Source of the DNA: CAZCJU01 sp964562175
GTDB taxonomy: Bacteria; Bacillota; Clostridia; Oscillospirales; CAG-272
Length of the DNA: 64,000 bases
Assembly: GCA_964562175.1 (NCBI GenBank)
Contig: CAZLRV010000004.1
Span: 42,089 to 106,088, forward strand
Reading direction: 5' to 3'
Part shown: in pieces, positions 34,651-43,307 of the stretch
Layout of the letters: each line of letters opens with the position of its first letter
Numbering within the stretch: position 1 is the stretch's first letter
Program-made: the position numbers and the translations under genes
Notes under the pieces: model-generated
Database searches by the model: none
What the model was told of the DNA's origin: nothing
What the model saw: the letters and a program-made list of their open reading frames with translations, nothing else

Positions 34651-35161
34651 AAAAGCGGCATATACGGCGGTCTTCGTTGCCCTTGCGATCATAATATCGG
34701 CACTTGAAGCTCTTATTCCGTTGCCGATACCGGGCGCAAAGCTCGGACTTGCGAATATAATAATCGTGTTTGTTTTGTATAATATCGGCTCAGGGGAAGC
34801 ATATGCGGTGCTGTTTTTGCGTTGCACGCTTTCCTCACTGCTGTTTTCTTCGATAACTTCATTTGCTTTTTCACTCATCGGCGGCTTGCTCTCACTTACC
34901 TCCGCTTATATTATAAAAAAAATACCGAGGCGTATTTTTTCATATATCGGGATTTGTATGATCGGTGCGGCACTTCACAATATCGGACAGGTGATCGTTT
35001 GCTGTCTTATGTTCTCGTCGTATTATGCATTGTACTATTTGCCCGTGCTTTTGCTTTGCTCGATCGTTTGCGGAGCGTTTACGGGCGTGATTTTGAACAG
35101 TATACCGCATGATCTGATAAAATATTCCCAAAATGAGGCAAAAAATGAAAAAATACATTGA
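34640..35161 (+). CDS. Gx transporter family protein (heptaprenyl diphosphate synthase component I-like)
   Basis: 173 residues with about five membrane helices. LIPLPIPGAKLGLANIIIVFVLYNIG is the family signature (PF07456), and the fold resembles the S-component of ECF transporters. Translation starts at TTG 34640: GGAGGCGG ends 6 bases before it and the frame overlaps the NusG-II gene by 11 bases. The annotation as prenyl synthase component I is historical; no isoprenoid synthase partner lies here. Next to ApbE, carriage of a flavin precursor is a reasonable guess. Confidence 0.85.
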   Translation: MRVKKAAYTAVFVALAIIISALEALIPLPIPGAKLGLANIIIVFVLYNIGSGEAYAVLFLRCTLSSLLFSSITSFAFSLIGGLLSLTSAYIIKKIPRRIFSYIGICMIGAALHNIGQVIVCCLMFSSYYALYYLPVLLLCSIVCGAFTGVILNSIPHDLIKYSQNEAKNEKIH

Positions 35162-36161
35162 GCGTGCAATATGCTTGATGCTTTGTGTGTGCATTTTGTC
35201 GGGCTTGACCTGTTGCACCACCTCTTATAACGAAAAAACGATATACGCACTTGATACGTATATCACCCTAAAAACGGATAAAAAAATAAGCGGGGACGTT
35301 GATGCGTTTATCGCACGGTATGAGAATGAGCTGTCGTACACAAGAGAAGGCTCTTACATATATAACATAAATCATAATATTTCAAATGAATGCTCCGAGG
35401 AGCTTGCAGAGCTTATCGAAACGGCGATGGAAATAAGCCGAGAGACGGACGGGGCGTTTGACATAACGTGCGGTGCGCTTAAAGAGCTGTGGCGGCTCGA
35501 TACCGATTCACCGCATATTCCGACAACGACGGAGCTTTTTGAAGCATTGAAAAACGTCGGTTGGAAAAAGATAAGCATATCGGATGACCGACTCGTGCAA
35601 AAGAACGACGGACTTTTGCTCGATCTCGGCGGCATCGCAAAGGGCTATATCGCTCAAAAGACGGTGCAATATCTGCGTGAGGACGGAATAGAGGAGGGGA
35701 TTGCCTCCTTTGGCGGAAATATTGCGATAATCGGCAAAAAAAAGAACGGCGCGGCGTGGTGCGTCGGACTGAAGGACCCGACGGATACGTCGAGGATATT
35801 CGCAACGCTTGAGGTTTACGACGGCTTTATTTCCACCTCGGGCGAATATGAGCGATACAGCGAGATAGACGGGGTAAAATATCATCATATATTCGATACG
35901 AAAAGCGGCTGTCCCTCCGAGTCGGGTCTGACCTCCGTTTCGGTCGTATGTTCCGACGGCACACTTGCCGATGCATTGTCAACAGCATTGTTTGTTATGG
36001 GAATCGACAAAATAACAGAGCTTTACAACGGAAAAAAATACGATTTTGAAGCGGTATGCGTAAGCGAGGATGGAAAAATATACGTATCGCAGGGACTGCG
36101 CGAATCGTTTAAAACGAAAAACGGCAATACCGCCGTTGAGTATTTCGGAAATCAAATATGA
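35145..36161 (+). CDS. apbE: FAD:protein FMN transferase (ApbE) lipoprotein
   Basis: 338 residues. The signal peptide ends in a lipobox-like GLTC, so the enzyme sits on the outer face of the membrane. ApbE attaches FMN from FAD to a Ser/Thr of target flavoproteins. Motifs seen: YALDTYITLK, ALKELWRLD, DLGGIAKGYIAQKTV, GIASFGGNIAIIG, STSGEYERY and HHIFDTKSG, with the metal-binding Asp/Thr region VVCSDGTLADALSTALFVMG. Start chosen at 35145 because GAGG lies 6 bases upstream; 35133 is an alternative. No FMN-acceptor protein is encoded nearby. Confidence 0.93.
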   Translation: MKKYIERAICLMLCVCILSGLTCCTTSYNEKTIYALDTYITLKTDKKISGDVDAFIARYENELSYTREGSYIYNINHNISNECSEELAELIETAMEISRETDGAFDITCGALKELWRLDTDSPHIPTTTELFEALKNVGWKKISISDDRLVQKNDGLLLDLGGIAKGYIAQKTVQYLREDGIEEGIASFGGNIAIIGKKKNGAAWCVGLKDPTDTSRIFATLEVYDGFISTSGEYERYSEIDGVKYHHIFDTKSGCPSESGLTSVSVVCSDGTLADALSTALFVMGIDKITELYNGKKYDFEAVCVSEDGKIYVSQGLRESFKTKNGNTAVEYFGNQI

Positions 36162-39100
36162 AAAAACGAATTATTTCGGCACTGCTGCTCCTGTGCCTGC
36201 TCTTGTCCGCCGCCTCTTGTTCAAAGAGCGGCGAGAATATATCGAGTGCGGATAACACAAACGACGTAATAAGCGATCTCAATACACCAAACTCGGGCGA
36301 TGAAACATCTTCCGAGGTGGTGACGGACGGGGAGATCACGGATGAAAATACCGACGGAGCAGTGACAGACGGGGAGAGTGACGGGCAGACAACGACAAAG
36401 GACGAGGGCAAAGAAGACGATGATATAATACCCGAGGATAAGGAAAACACGGTGAGCTTTTCTCAAGCTGCGGGCTTTTATAACAGTGCCTTCAAGCTGA
36501 CACTGACAGCCGAGGCGGGATATGAAATATACTATACAAACGACGGCTCCGATCCGAGAAAGTCGGGTGTGCGGTATACCGTTCCCATCGAAATAAAGGA
36601 TACCACATCCGTATCTGCCGGCCCTTTGGCTAAAGAGAACAACAGGCTGAGCGCAAGTCCGCTTCCAACGGATAAGCTTCCCGCAGGCACGGTCATAAAG
36701 GCTTATGCGAAAAAAGACGGAATTGAAACGCAGGTAGTTACAAATTCTTATTTTGTCATAAAAAACGCAAGTCGCTTTGAGGTGCCGTTCGTTTCCGTCA
36801 GCATAAAGCCGTCCGATTTTGTCAGCTCAAGCAACGGAATATATTATACGGTCATGGCAGACCCGTTCGGCAAAAAAGAACGGCGAGATACATACGTTGA
36901 AATATTTGAAAAGGACGGGAAAAGAGTATGTACCTCGTATGCCGAGCTTGCGATGAACGGCAACGGCTCGCTCGGTCTCAATTCAAAATCGATGCGCCTG
37001 TATTTCAAAAATTCACCGTACGGCGACAGCGGAGACGGTAAGCTGAGATACGATATATTTTTGGGAAAAGCACAGGACGGTGTGACCGAGTTCAAACGAC
37101 TTATCTTGAGAAATTCGGGAAACGATTGCACCGGTGCCCACCTGAGAGACGGCTACGCTCAAAGACTATGCTCATCACTCAACGCTCCCGTTATGGCATA
37201 CAGAGCGGCGTTTCTGTTTGTTGACGGTGAGTTTTGGGGCGTGTATAATATAAGAGAACGCTTTGATACAAAATATTTTAAAGAGCATTTTGATATTCCC
37301 GAGGAGGATCTTGTCATGATAGAGGCCCCCTCACCACTGACAACGAATTGGGCAACGAACGAGCCGTATATACTGAACGACGGCGAGGAGGGGGACGAGA
37401 AGCCTTTCCACGAGCTTGTGCAGTATATTTTAAATCATGATATGTCGGACGATAATAGCTATAAATATGTATGCTCACAGCTTGATACGGATAATCTCAT
37501 CGACTTTTTCTGCGGCAGTATATATCTGGCAAATAACGACTGGCCGTCGAATAACGTAAAAGTATACAGAAGCAAAAACATAACGGGTACGAGCGGTGAG
37601 CATACGAAATGGAGATTTGTTTTCAGCGATATGGATATGACCTGCAGCTTTGTTGAGGATTATAACAGAGATATGTTCACCTACGCCATAAACAATAATA
37701 CGGTAGCCGGCAGTATTTTTTCATCCTTGCTTGAAAATTCCGAATTTCGCAAGAAATTCGTAAATCGGATGACCGAATGCGCCACAACGATATTTGCACC
37801 CGATAAAGCACTTGCCGTGCTGGACGAAATGACGGGGGAGATAGACGGTGTAATGCAATATCATTACAAGCGTTGGTTAGGCGACGGCGGTAGTACGGTC
37901 ACTTGGAATGCAAACGTACAGGCGATAAGAGCGTTTATAAACAACAGGGGTGCGGTGATACTGCGTCAGCTTTCGGAAAAATACGGTACAACACAGAATC
38001 GTGTCATGATAAGTGCCGACAGCGCAAAGGCGGAGGTTACCGTATCGGGTAAAAAGCTTACCGATTCCGTATATGAAGCCGTATGCGGCGAGGATGAGAT
38101 ACTCAAGCTCTCGGCAAATGTGAAAAACGGCTATGTGTTTAAGGGCTATGCCGTGACCGAACGTACCGGAAGCACTAAGGTCTATACCTCAAAGGAGCTG
38201 TCCTTGAATATAAAAAAGGATACGACAATAAGCGTGCTTACCGCAAAAGCGAATTTCAAGACGACTCCGACAGTCGTCGCAGGCTCAAGAGCCGTGTTTG
38301 CGCTTGATGCAAACGGCGATCTGTACGCATGGGGAGAAAACGAGTTATCCCAACTGCTCGTATACACGACATCGTCCGTAAAGGCCCCGACACTCGTTGC
38401 AAGCGGTGTTAAAAAGGTTGAAATATCGAGAGGCGGCACGGAGAATGATGCTCCGCAAACCGTTATACTCACCGATTCGGGCGACGTTTACACGGTGGGC
38501 TGTAATACGTATTCACAGCTTGGCAGAAGCACCGCCTCGTACATATTGGGAAAAGTCGAGCTGTCATTTAAGGTGAAAGATATATCTGCGGGCTTGGATC
38601 ATATGCTGTTGCTTTCGGAGAACGGAGTGCTGTACGGAGTGGGTAATAATCAATACGGTCAGCTCGGTGCGACAAGCATCAATTCTTCCTCATCTACTCC
38701 GATAAAGCTTGCTTCGAATGTAGCCAAAATAGCGGCAGGTCGCCGCCATACGCTGTACATAACAACAGACGGCAAGCTGTATGCGCTCGGTGATAACAGG
38801 TGGAGCAAAATATCCTCCTCCGCCCCGGAGGTGATAAAAACGCCGTATCTGCTTGCGTCGGACGCAAAAGAAGTATATGCGGGACAGCACAATTCGCTTT
38901 ATATAAATAATTCAAACGAGCTTTACTATTTCGGCTGGCGTTCCGTTTCATCGTTTGATTCCGGCACAGGAAACGGAAAGATGAATAAAATAGCCGATAA
39001 CGTAAAAAAAGCCTCTGTAATGGATGAGCATATAATATATATCACTCACAGCGGTGAGGTTTACGGAGTCGGATATAATAATTACGGTCAGATATCTCAC

Positions 39101-39298
39101 GATATGCAAAAAAAGACAACGCCGACCAAGCTTGCAAGCAACTGTGTAGATGCGTCGGCGGGAACATATTATTCCGTTTATCTTTCATCCTCCGGTAAGG
39201 TGACCCTGCACGGAAGCAATAAGTCGGGCGTTATGGGCAACGGTACGCAAAGCTCGGCGTACACCGAGTACTCGCCCATAACAATAAAGGTGAAATGA
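36158..39298 (+). CDS. Lipoprotein: chitobiase-type domain, CotH kinase domain and RCC1-like propeller
   Basis: 1046 residues. The signal has lipobox SAASC (Cys21). An acidic Thr-rich linker reaches about 105. A chitobiase C-terminal-like beta domain follows (YEIYYTNDGSDPRKSG). The CotH kinase domain spans about 205-590: AMNGNGSLGLNSKSMRLYF, RDGYAQRLCSSL, GVYNIRERFDTKYFKEHF, YLANNDWPSNNVK and FSDMDMTCSF. From about 700 seven RCC1-type repeats with GxLYxxGxNxxxQLG spacing form a propeller. CotH phosphorylates coat proteins in Bacillus; here it is tethered outside the membrane. ATGA overlap with apbE. Confidence 0.88.
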   Translation: MKKRIISALLLLCLLLSAASCSKSGENISSADNTNDVISDLNTPNSGDETSSEVVTDGEITDENTDGAVTDGESDGQTTTKDEGKEDDDIIPEDKENTVSFSQAAGFYNSAFKLTLTAEAGYEIYYTNDGSDPRKSGVRYTVPIEIKDTTSVSAGPLAKENNRLSASPLPTDKLPAGTVIKAYAKKDGIETQVVTNSYFVIKNASRFEVPFVSVSIKPSDFVSSSNGIYYTVMADPFGKKERRDTYVEIFEKDGKRVCTSYAELAMNGNGSLGLNSKSMRLYFKNSPYGDSGDGKLRYDIFLGKAQDGVTEFKRLILRNSGNDCTGAHLRDGYAQRLCSSLNAPVMAYRAAFLFVDGEFWGVYNIRERFDTKYFKEHFDIPEEDLVMIEAPSPLTTNWATNEPYILNDGEEGDEKPFHELVQYILNHDMSDDNSYKYVCSQLDTDNLIDFFCGSIYLANNDWPSNNVKVYRSKNITGTSGEHTKWRFVFSDMDMTCSFVEDYNRDMFTYAINNNTVAGSIFSSLLENSEFRKKFVNRMTECATTIFAPDKALAVLDEMTGEIDGVMQYHYKRWLGDGGSTVTWNANVQAIRAFINNRGAVILRQLSEKYGTTQNRVMISADSAKAEVTVSGKKLTDSVYEAVCGEDEILKLSANVKNGYVFKGYAVTERTGSTKVYTSKELSLNIKKDTTISVLTAKANFKTTPTVVAGSRAVFALDANGDLYAWGENELSQLLVYTTSSVKAPTLVASGVKKVEISRGGTENDAPQTVILTDSGDVYTVGCNTYSQLGRSTASYILGKVELSFKVKDISAGLDHMLLLSENGVLYGVGNNQYGQLGATSINSSSSTPIKLASNVAKIAAGRRHTLYITTDGKLYALGDNRWSKISSSAPEVIKTPYLLASDAKEVYAGQHNSLYINNSNELYYFGWRSVSSFDSGTGNGKMNKIADNVKKASVMDEHIIYITHSGEVYGVGYNNYGQISHDMQKKTTPTKLASNCVDASAGTYYSVYLSSSGKVTLHGSNKSGVMGNGTQSSAYTEYSPITIKVK

Positions 39299-39963
39299 TG
39301 AATACTGTAATTTCTCCCTCACTTATGTGTGCCGACCAGCTGAGACTTGCGGACGATATCGAGCGGCTATGCAAGCTCGGTGTCGATTATTTGCATATCG
39401 ATGTTATGGACGGTCATTTCGTACCGAATATCATGCTCGGAACACAGCTCATAAAGGAGCTGAAGAAAAGCGTATCGACGAGGCTTGATATACATCTTAT
39501 GATAGATGCGCCGACAAAAAAGCTCAAATGGTTCGATTTCGGATGCGGTGATATTGTGAGCGTACATTATGAGAGCGAAAAGAACTTGTCGCAGGCTCTC
39601 TGCGCAATACATTCGGAGGGTGCATCCGCTTATCTTGCAATAAATCCGCAAACGGGCATTGATAGCGTACTGCCTTATATCGATATGCTCGACGGCGTTT
39701 TGATAATGACCGTACAGCCGGGACATTGCGGACAGCCAATGGCGTGCGGTATGCTTGACAAGATAAAAAAACTGCGTGATTTACTTGACTCGCACGGCGC
39801 AAATAATATAAGAATAGAGGTCGACGGCTGTGCCGGCTTTGACAACGCCCCGAAAATGCGTGCGGCGGGAGCGGATACATTCGTTGTCGGAACGTCGAGC
39901 GTGTTCAACAAGGAGCATTCAATCGAAGAAAACTATGAAAGGCTGAAAAAATTACTTGTATGA
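39298..39963 (+). CDS. rpe: Ribulose-phosphate 3-epimerase family protein
   Basis: 221 residues of the Rpe TIM barrel. Metal and catalytic residues are present: SPSLMCAD (Ser), HIDVMDGHFVPN (His, Asp), DIHLMI (His) and EVDGC (Asp). The loop usually read as VEPGFGGQ is VQPGHCGQ here, a mild departure. It interconverts ribulose-5-phosphate and xylulose-5-phosphate or a related epimer pair such as allulose-6-phosphate. AAAGG is 7 bases before ATG 39298; the ATG at 39295 is also possible. It overlaps the HAD phosphatase gene by 4 bases. Confidence 0.87.
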   Translation: MNTVISPSLMCADQLRLADDIERLCKLGVDYLHIDVMDGHFVPNIMLGTQLIKELKKSVSTRLDIHLMIDAPTKKLKWFDFGCGDIVSVHYESEKNLSQALCAIHSEGASAYLAINPQTGIDSVLPYIDMLDGVLIMTVQPGHCGQPMACGMLDKIKKLRDLLDSHGANNIRIEVDGCAGFDNAPKMRAAGADTFVVGTSSVFNKEHSIEENYERLKKLLV

Positions 39964-40610
39964 AAACAAAAGTGGTGATATTCGATCTTGACGGCACACT
40001 ATTGTATACCGTTGAAGACCTGTGTGACAGTGTAAACTTCGCACTTTCAAAATTCGGATTTGAAAATATTTCAATAGAAACTTGCACAAAAAACATCGGC
40101 AACGGAGTCGCAAATCTCATATTGCTGTCCTCCCCCGACGGCACGGACGAGGAAACGAGGGCAAAGCTGCTAAAGATATTCAAGGAGCATTATCGCGACA
40201 ATATGAAAAACAAGACCGTACCGTACAAGGGCATTGCGCAAATGCTCAGAGTGCTTTTGGATAATGGCATAAAAACGGCGGTGCTGTCGAATAAATTCGA
40301 CGAGGCGACGAAATATCTTTGCCAAGAGCTATTGAACGGGCTGATAATGTGTCCCGTCGGCGAGCGTGTAGGAGTGAAAAGAAAGCCCGCCCCCGATGCG
40401 GTATATGCGATAATGGATGAGCTGGGGGTAAGCAAAGAAGAAACGATCTACGTAGGCGATTCGGACGGCGATATACTTACCGCAAAAAATGCGGGCATAC
40501 GCTCCGTCGGTGTGTCGTGGGGATATCGTCCCGTCGAGTTACTTATTAAGGCGGGGGCGGATGTTATAGCAAATACGCCCGATGATATAGCCGCTTACGC
40601 ATTGAAATGA
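39960..40610 (+). CDS. HAD-family phosphatase, phosphoglycolate phosphatase-like
   Basis: 216 residues. Motif I DLDGTLLYT (nucleophile Asp8, acid Asp10), motif II LSNKF, motif III Lys in VKRKPAPDAV, and motif IV YVGDSDGDILTAKNAG. A C1 helical cap lies between motifs I and II. The class hydrolyses phosphoglycolate or other small phosphomonoesters; specificity is not readable. Overlapping starts on both sides tie it to rpe and to the prephenate-dehydratase-like gene. Confidence 0.9.
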   Translation: MKTKVVIFDLDGTLLYTVEDLCDSVNFALSKFGFENISIETCTKNIGNGVANLILLSSPDGTDEETRAKLLKIFKEHYRDNMKNKTVPYKGIAQMLRVLLDNGIKTAVLSNKFDEATKYLCQELLNGLIMCPVGERVGVKRKPAPDAVYAIMDELGVSKEETIYVGDSDGDILTAKNAGIRSVGVSWGYRPVELLIKAGADVIANTPDDIAAYALK

Positions 40611-41467
40611 AAAACGAAAAGGTAAGTCGGATCCTTGACGGAAACATATCAAGGCTTAACGCAAAAGCCTCCTCGGTGAGGGAACGATACAATACATTTG
40701 TTTATGAAAAAATGAAGCTGTTGTCGCATACCGCGCTTCACGACCTGTCGGACGAATTTTTATCCTCGGCGCAAATATTTTCGCAAGAAAACGATGTACA
40801 CGGTGCATTGATGCTCACCCTCAACGGAGCGGATATACTATCGGATATGATATTCGATACTCCGAAGATAGAGTCGCTGTTTTCCGAGGTCGGACGGGTT
40901 AAACGTGAGCCTGTCGTTGCCTTTTTGGATAACGCTCCGACAAGGGAGGCGTTTATGCGCTTTTTTCCGAGAGGTGAAGCGCACGCCGAGCAGTATTACG
41001 ATTTTTTGAGTGCGTGCGAGGCGCTTTATACATCAAAATGCGATATGTGCATATTGCCGATAGAAAACTCGTCTGACGGCAGACTTTCGAGCTTTTGCAC
41101 ACTTATAAAAAAGTATGAGCTGTTTATAACCTCGGTTGCGGATGTTACCAATTCGGATCTGTCGCTCAGAACTCGCTATGCTCTGCTCTCCGGCTCGCTT
41201 ACGCTTGATATAAAAACAGATGATATTTGCTGTAAGCTGCAATTTGATATGGGCGGGGACAGAAGTATAAGCGAGGTGCTTACAGCAACGGAGTATTTCG
41301 GCGTGAAATGCATTGGAACCGACAGTGTACCGGAGGCGTACAGAACGGACAATTCAAGCTGTACATTTACCCTTAAAGGAAAATACGGGGACGTATTTAA
41401 GCTGTTGTTCTATTTCTATCTTACCAAAAGCACGTATATTCCGCTCGGAATATACGATGCAATATGA
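40607..41467 (+). CDS. Prephenate dehydratase-like domain protein
   Basis: 286 residues. The first 95 residues are helical and unrecognised. From about 98 the protein resembles the two-lobed prephenate dehydratase fold: CDMCILPIENSSDGRLSSFCTLIKKYELFI matches its substrate loop, and LRTRYALLS sits where the enzyme has its TRF motif (Phe replaced by Tyr). The C-terminal part (TFTLKGKYGDVFKLLFYF) could be an ACT-like element. No aromatic amino acid genes are near, so a ligand-binding rather than biosynthetic role is possible. Overlaps both neighbours by 4 bases. Confidence 0.6.
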   Translation: MKNEKVSRILDGNISRLNAKASSVRERYNTFVYEKMKLLSHTALHDLSDEFLSSAQIFSQENDVHGALMLTLNGADILSDMIFDTPKIESLFSEVGRVKREPVVAFLDNAPTREAFMRFFPRGEAHAEQYYDFLSACEALYTSKCDMCILPIENSSDGRLSSFCTLIKKYELFITSVADVTNSDLSLRTRYALLSGSLTLDIKTDDICCKLQFDMGGDRSISEVLTATEYFGVKCIGTDSVPEAYRTDNSSCTFTLKGKYGDVFKLLFYFYLTKSTYIPLGIYDAI

Positions 41468-41481
41468 TATCGGAGGATATA

Positions 41482-42807
41482 ATGAAAAAAGATTTCGATA
41501 AAATGAGCATAAACGATCTGCTCGGTACGGAATTTGAGTGCGAATGCGGAAAAAGACATTTCGCAACGCTCAAAAAATGCTCTGTATATTCCGGTGCCGT
41601 GAAGGAACTGTCGAAAATAAAAGCAAGATACAATGCAAAAAACGCATATATTGTGTGTGATAAAAACACATTTGCCGCCGCAGGTCAAGCGGTGACAGAA
41701 CAGCTTTGCGGTATCGAGTACAGAATACACGAGTTTGAGCGTAAGATAAAGCTTGAGCCGGACGAGAGTGCCGTGGGTCAGGCTGTAATGGACTATCGGG
41801 GCGAGGATATTATAATCGGTATAGGTGGCGGTGTGATAAACGACATTTGCAAGTTTTTGAAAAAGCTTACCTCAAAGCCGTTTATAATAGTCGGCACCGC
41901 ACCGTCTATGGACGGCTACGCCTCCGATTCCTCGTCGGTAATATACAAAGATATAAAAACAACTATTTATACCTGCTGTGCCGATGAAATAATCTGTGAT
42001 ATAGATATAATTAAAAACGCTCCCATGCGAATGATACTTGCGGGTATCGGCGATATGTGCGCAAAATTCGTGAGCGTATGCGAATGGCGAATTTCGAATT
42101 TGATAAACGGCGAGTATTATTGTGAGCAAGTGGCAAATATGATGCGTACCTCCGCAAGGCTCTGCTGTGAGAACGCTCAAGGAGCGGCAAAAAGAGAGCC
42201 GGAGGCGATTCGAAATATAGTTGAGGGCCTTATACGTGCGGGTATTGCAATGAGCTTTGCAAAGGTATCACGCCCGGCATCCGGCGTTGAGCATTATTAT
42301 TCTCATCTCTGGGAAATGCGTTCCATTGCACTCGGAGAGACGAGCGAGCTTCACGGAATATCCGTCGGAGTCGGCACGCTCCTTGCACTTGAAAAGTATG
42401 AAAGACTAAAAAAAATAACCCCCGACCTTGAAAAGGCGAGAAAAAACGCACGTGCGTTTGATTTCGACATCTGGGCTGAAGGTGTTAAAGACTATTTCGG
42501 ACCGAGCAGTGCATCCGTTATCGAGCTTGAAAAGAAGGAACATAAATACGATATTCAAGCACACGAGAAAAGAATTACCAAAATAATAGACAATTGGGAT
42601 AAAATAATATCGATAATCGACGAAGAGCTGATAAGCTACGAGCAGCTGCACACATTGTTTGAAAGCATAAATGCACCGCTGACACCGGAGGATATAGGAC
42701 AGAGCGGGGAATCGGCAGCCCAAGCTTTCTTGCATACGAGAGATATAAGAGATAAATATATACTCAGCAGACTTACATACGACCTCGGAATCGACGGTGA
42801 GATCTGA
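41482..42807 (+). CDS. sn-Glycerol-1-phosphate dehydrogenase (AraM/EgsA-like)
   Basis: 441 residues of the iron-containing dehydrogenase superfamily. Nucleotide-binding GIGGGVINDICKFL, the GTAPSMDGYASDSSSVI block with metal and substrate residues, and the two metal His in GVEHYYSHLWEM and ELHGISVGVG identify the glycerol-1-phosphate branch. This makes the archaeal-type enantiomer from DHAP; bacterial AraM uses it for heptaprenylglyceryl phosphate. No geranylgeranylglyceryl phosphate synthase gene is nearby. Start at 41482 has GGAGG 5 bases upstream; the ORF could begin at 41464. Confidence 0.87.
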   Translation: MKKDFDKMSINDLLGTEFECECGKRHFATLKKCSVYSGAVKELSKIKARYNAKNAYIVCDKNTFAAAGQAVTEQLCGIEYRIHEFERKIKLEPDESAVGQAVMDYRGEDIIIGIGGGVINDICKFLKKLTSKPFIIVGTAPSMDGYASDSSSVIYKDIKTTIYTCCADEIICDIDIIKNAPMRMILAGIGDMCAKFVSVCEWRISNLINGEYYCEQVANMMRTSARLCCENAQGAAKREPEAIRNIVEGLIRAGIAMSFAKVSRPASGVEHYYSHLWEMRSIALGETSELHGISVGVGTLLALEKYERLKKITPDLEKARKNARAFDFDIWAEGVKDYFGPSSASVIELEKKEHKYDIQAHEKRITKIIDNWDKIISIIDEELISYEQLHTLFESINAPLTPEDIGQSGESAAQAFLHTRDIRDKYILSRLTYDLGIDGEI

Positions 42808-42834
42808 CCGAGAGCATAACAAGAAAATAATAAA

Positions 42835-42861
42835 CAAAAGGTGGGCAATGCCCACCTTTTG
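42835..42861. terminator. Bidirectional terminator
   Basis: Perfect 12-base stem CAAAAGGTGGGC/GCCCACCTTTTG with an AAT loop. It lies between the glycerol-1-phosphate dehydrogenase gene (plus) and the DUF1810 gene (minus); A and T runs within the stem serve both directions. Confidence 0.8.
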
Positions 42862-42869
42862 CACTTGAG

Positions 42870-43307
42870 TCAAGCGTTGTTTATTATATCAAGCGTTTTT
42901 TCGTCAAGCTTGGCACCGAAATATTTTTTTAACGCCTCAAAAAACAGTGGCTTATCTTGCTCGGCGGCAAGATAAAACAATGTTAAACAAGACCTCAGCT
43001 TCATCGCATCGACGATGCCGAAAATAGATGCGGCATCGTTTGTATCCTTACTCAACAGCTCACAGGTTATTTCACGCAGATTTTTGCCCAAATACGGGTC
43101 TGCCAAAAAGGCACGTGCCTCGTCAATATCCGCTATGGCATAATAATCTGCGGTGCGGCTTTTTCCGAGTCCCTTTATTTGAGGAAATATATACCACATC
43201 CAATGGCTTACCTTGCGTCCGCGCTTTACCTCGGCAAATGCACGTGCGTAATCGTTTTTGTGAGGCTTGTAAAACCGTTTGAGTCCTTCGACTCTGTTAA
43301 ATATCAT
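42870..43307 (-). CDS. DUF1810 family protein
   Basis: 145 residues. RGRKVSHWMWYIFPQIKGLGKS is the DUF1810 hallmark (PF08837), followed by YLGKNLREI and FGIVDAMKLRSCLTLF. The protein is small, soluble and helical, with unknown function. Start set at 43307 with GGAGAG upstream, giving the family's usual N-terminus (FNRVEGLKRFY). It overlaps the end of the sirtuin gene by 11 bases, so the two are co-translated; a link to NAD or ADP-ribose chemistry is only suggested by this. Confidence 0.88.
   Translation of the reverse strand: MIFNRVEGLKRFYKPHKNDYARAFAEVKRGRKVSHWMWYIFPQIKGLGKSRTADYYAIADIDEARAFLADPYLGKNLREITCELLSKDTNDAASIFGIVDAMKLRSCLTLFYLAAEQDKPLFFEALKKYFGAKLDEKTLDIINNA

Noticed and set aside
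36158..39298. Two separate genes (CotH and RCC1 protein)
   Set aside because: The frame is continuous with no stop, and no internal start with a ribosome binding site was seen between the domains.
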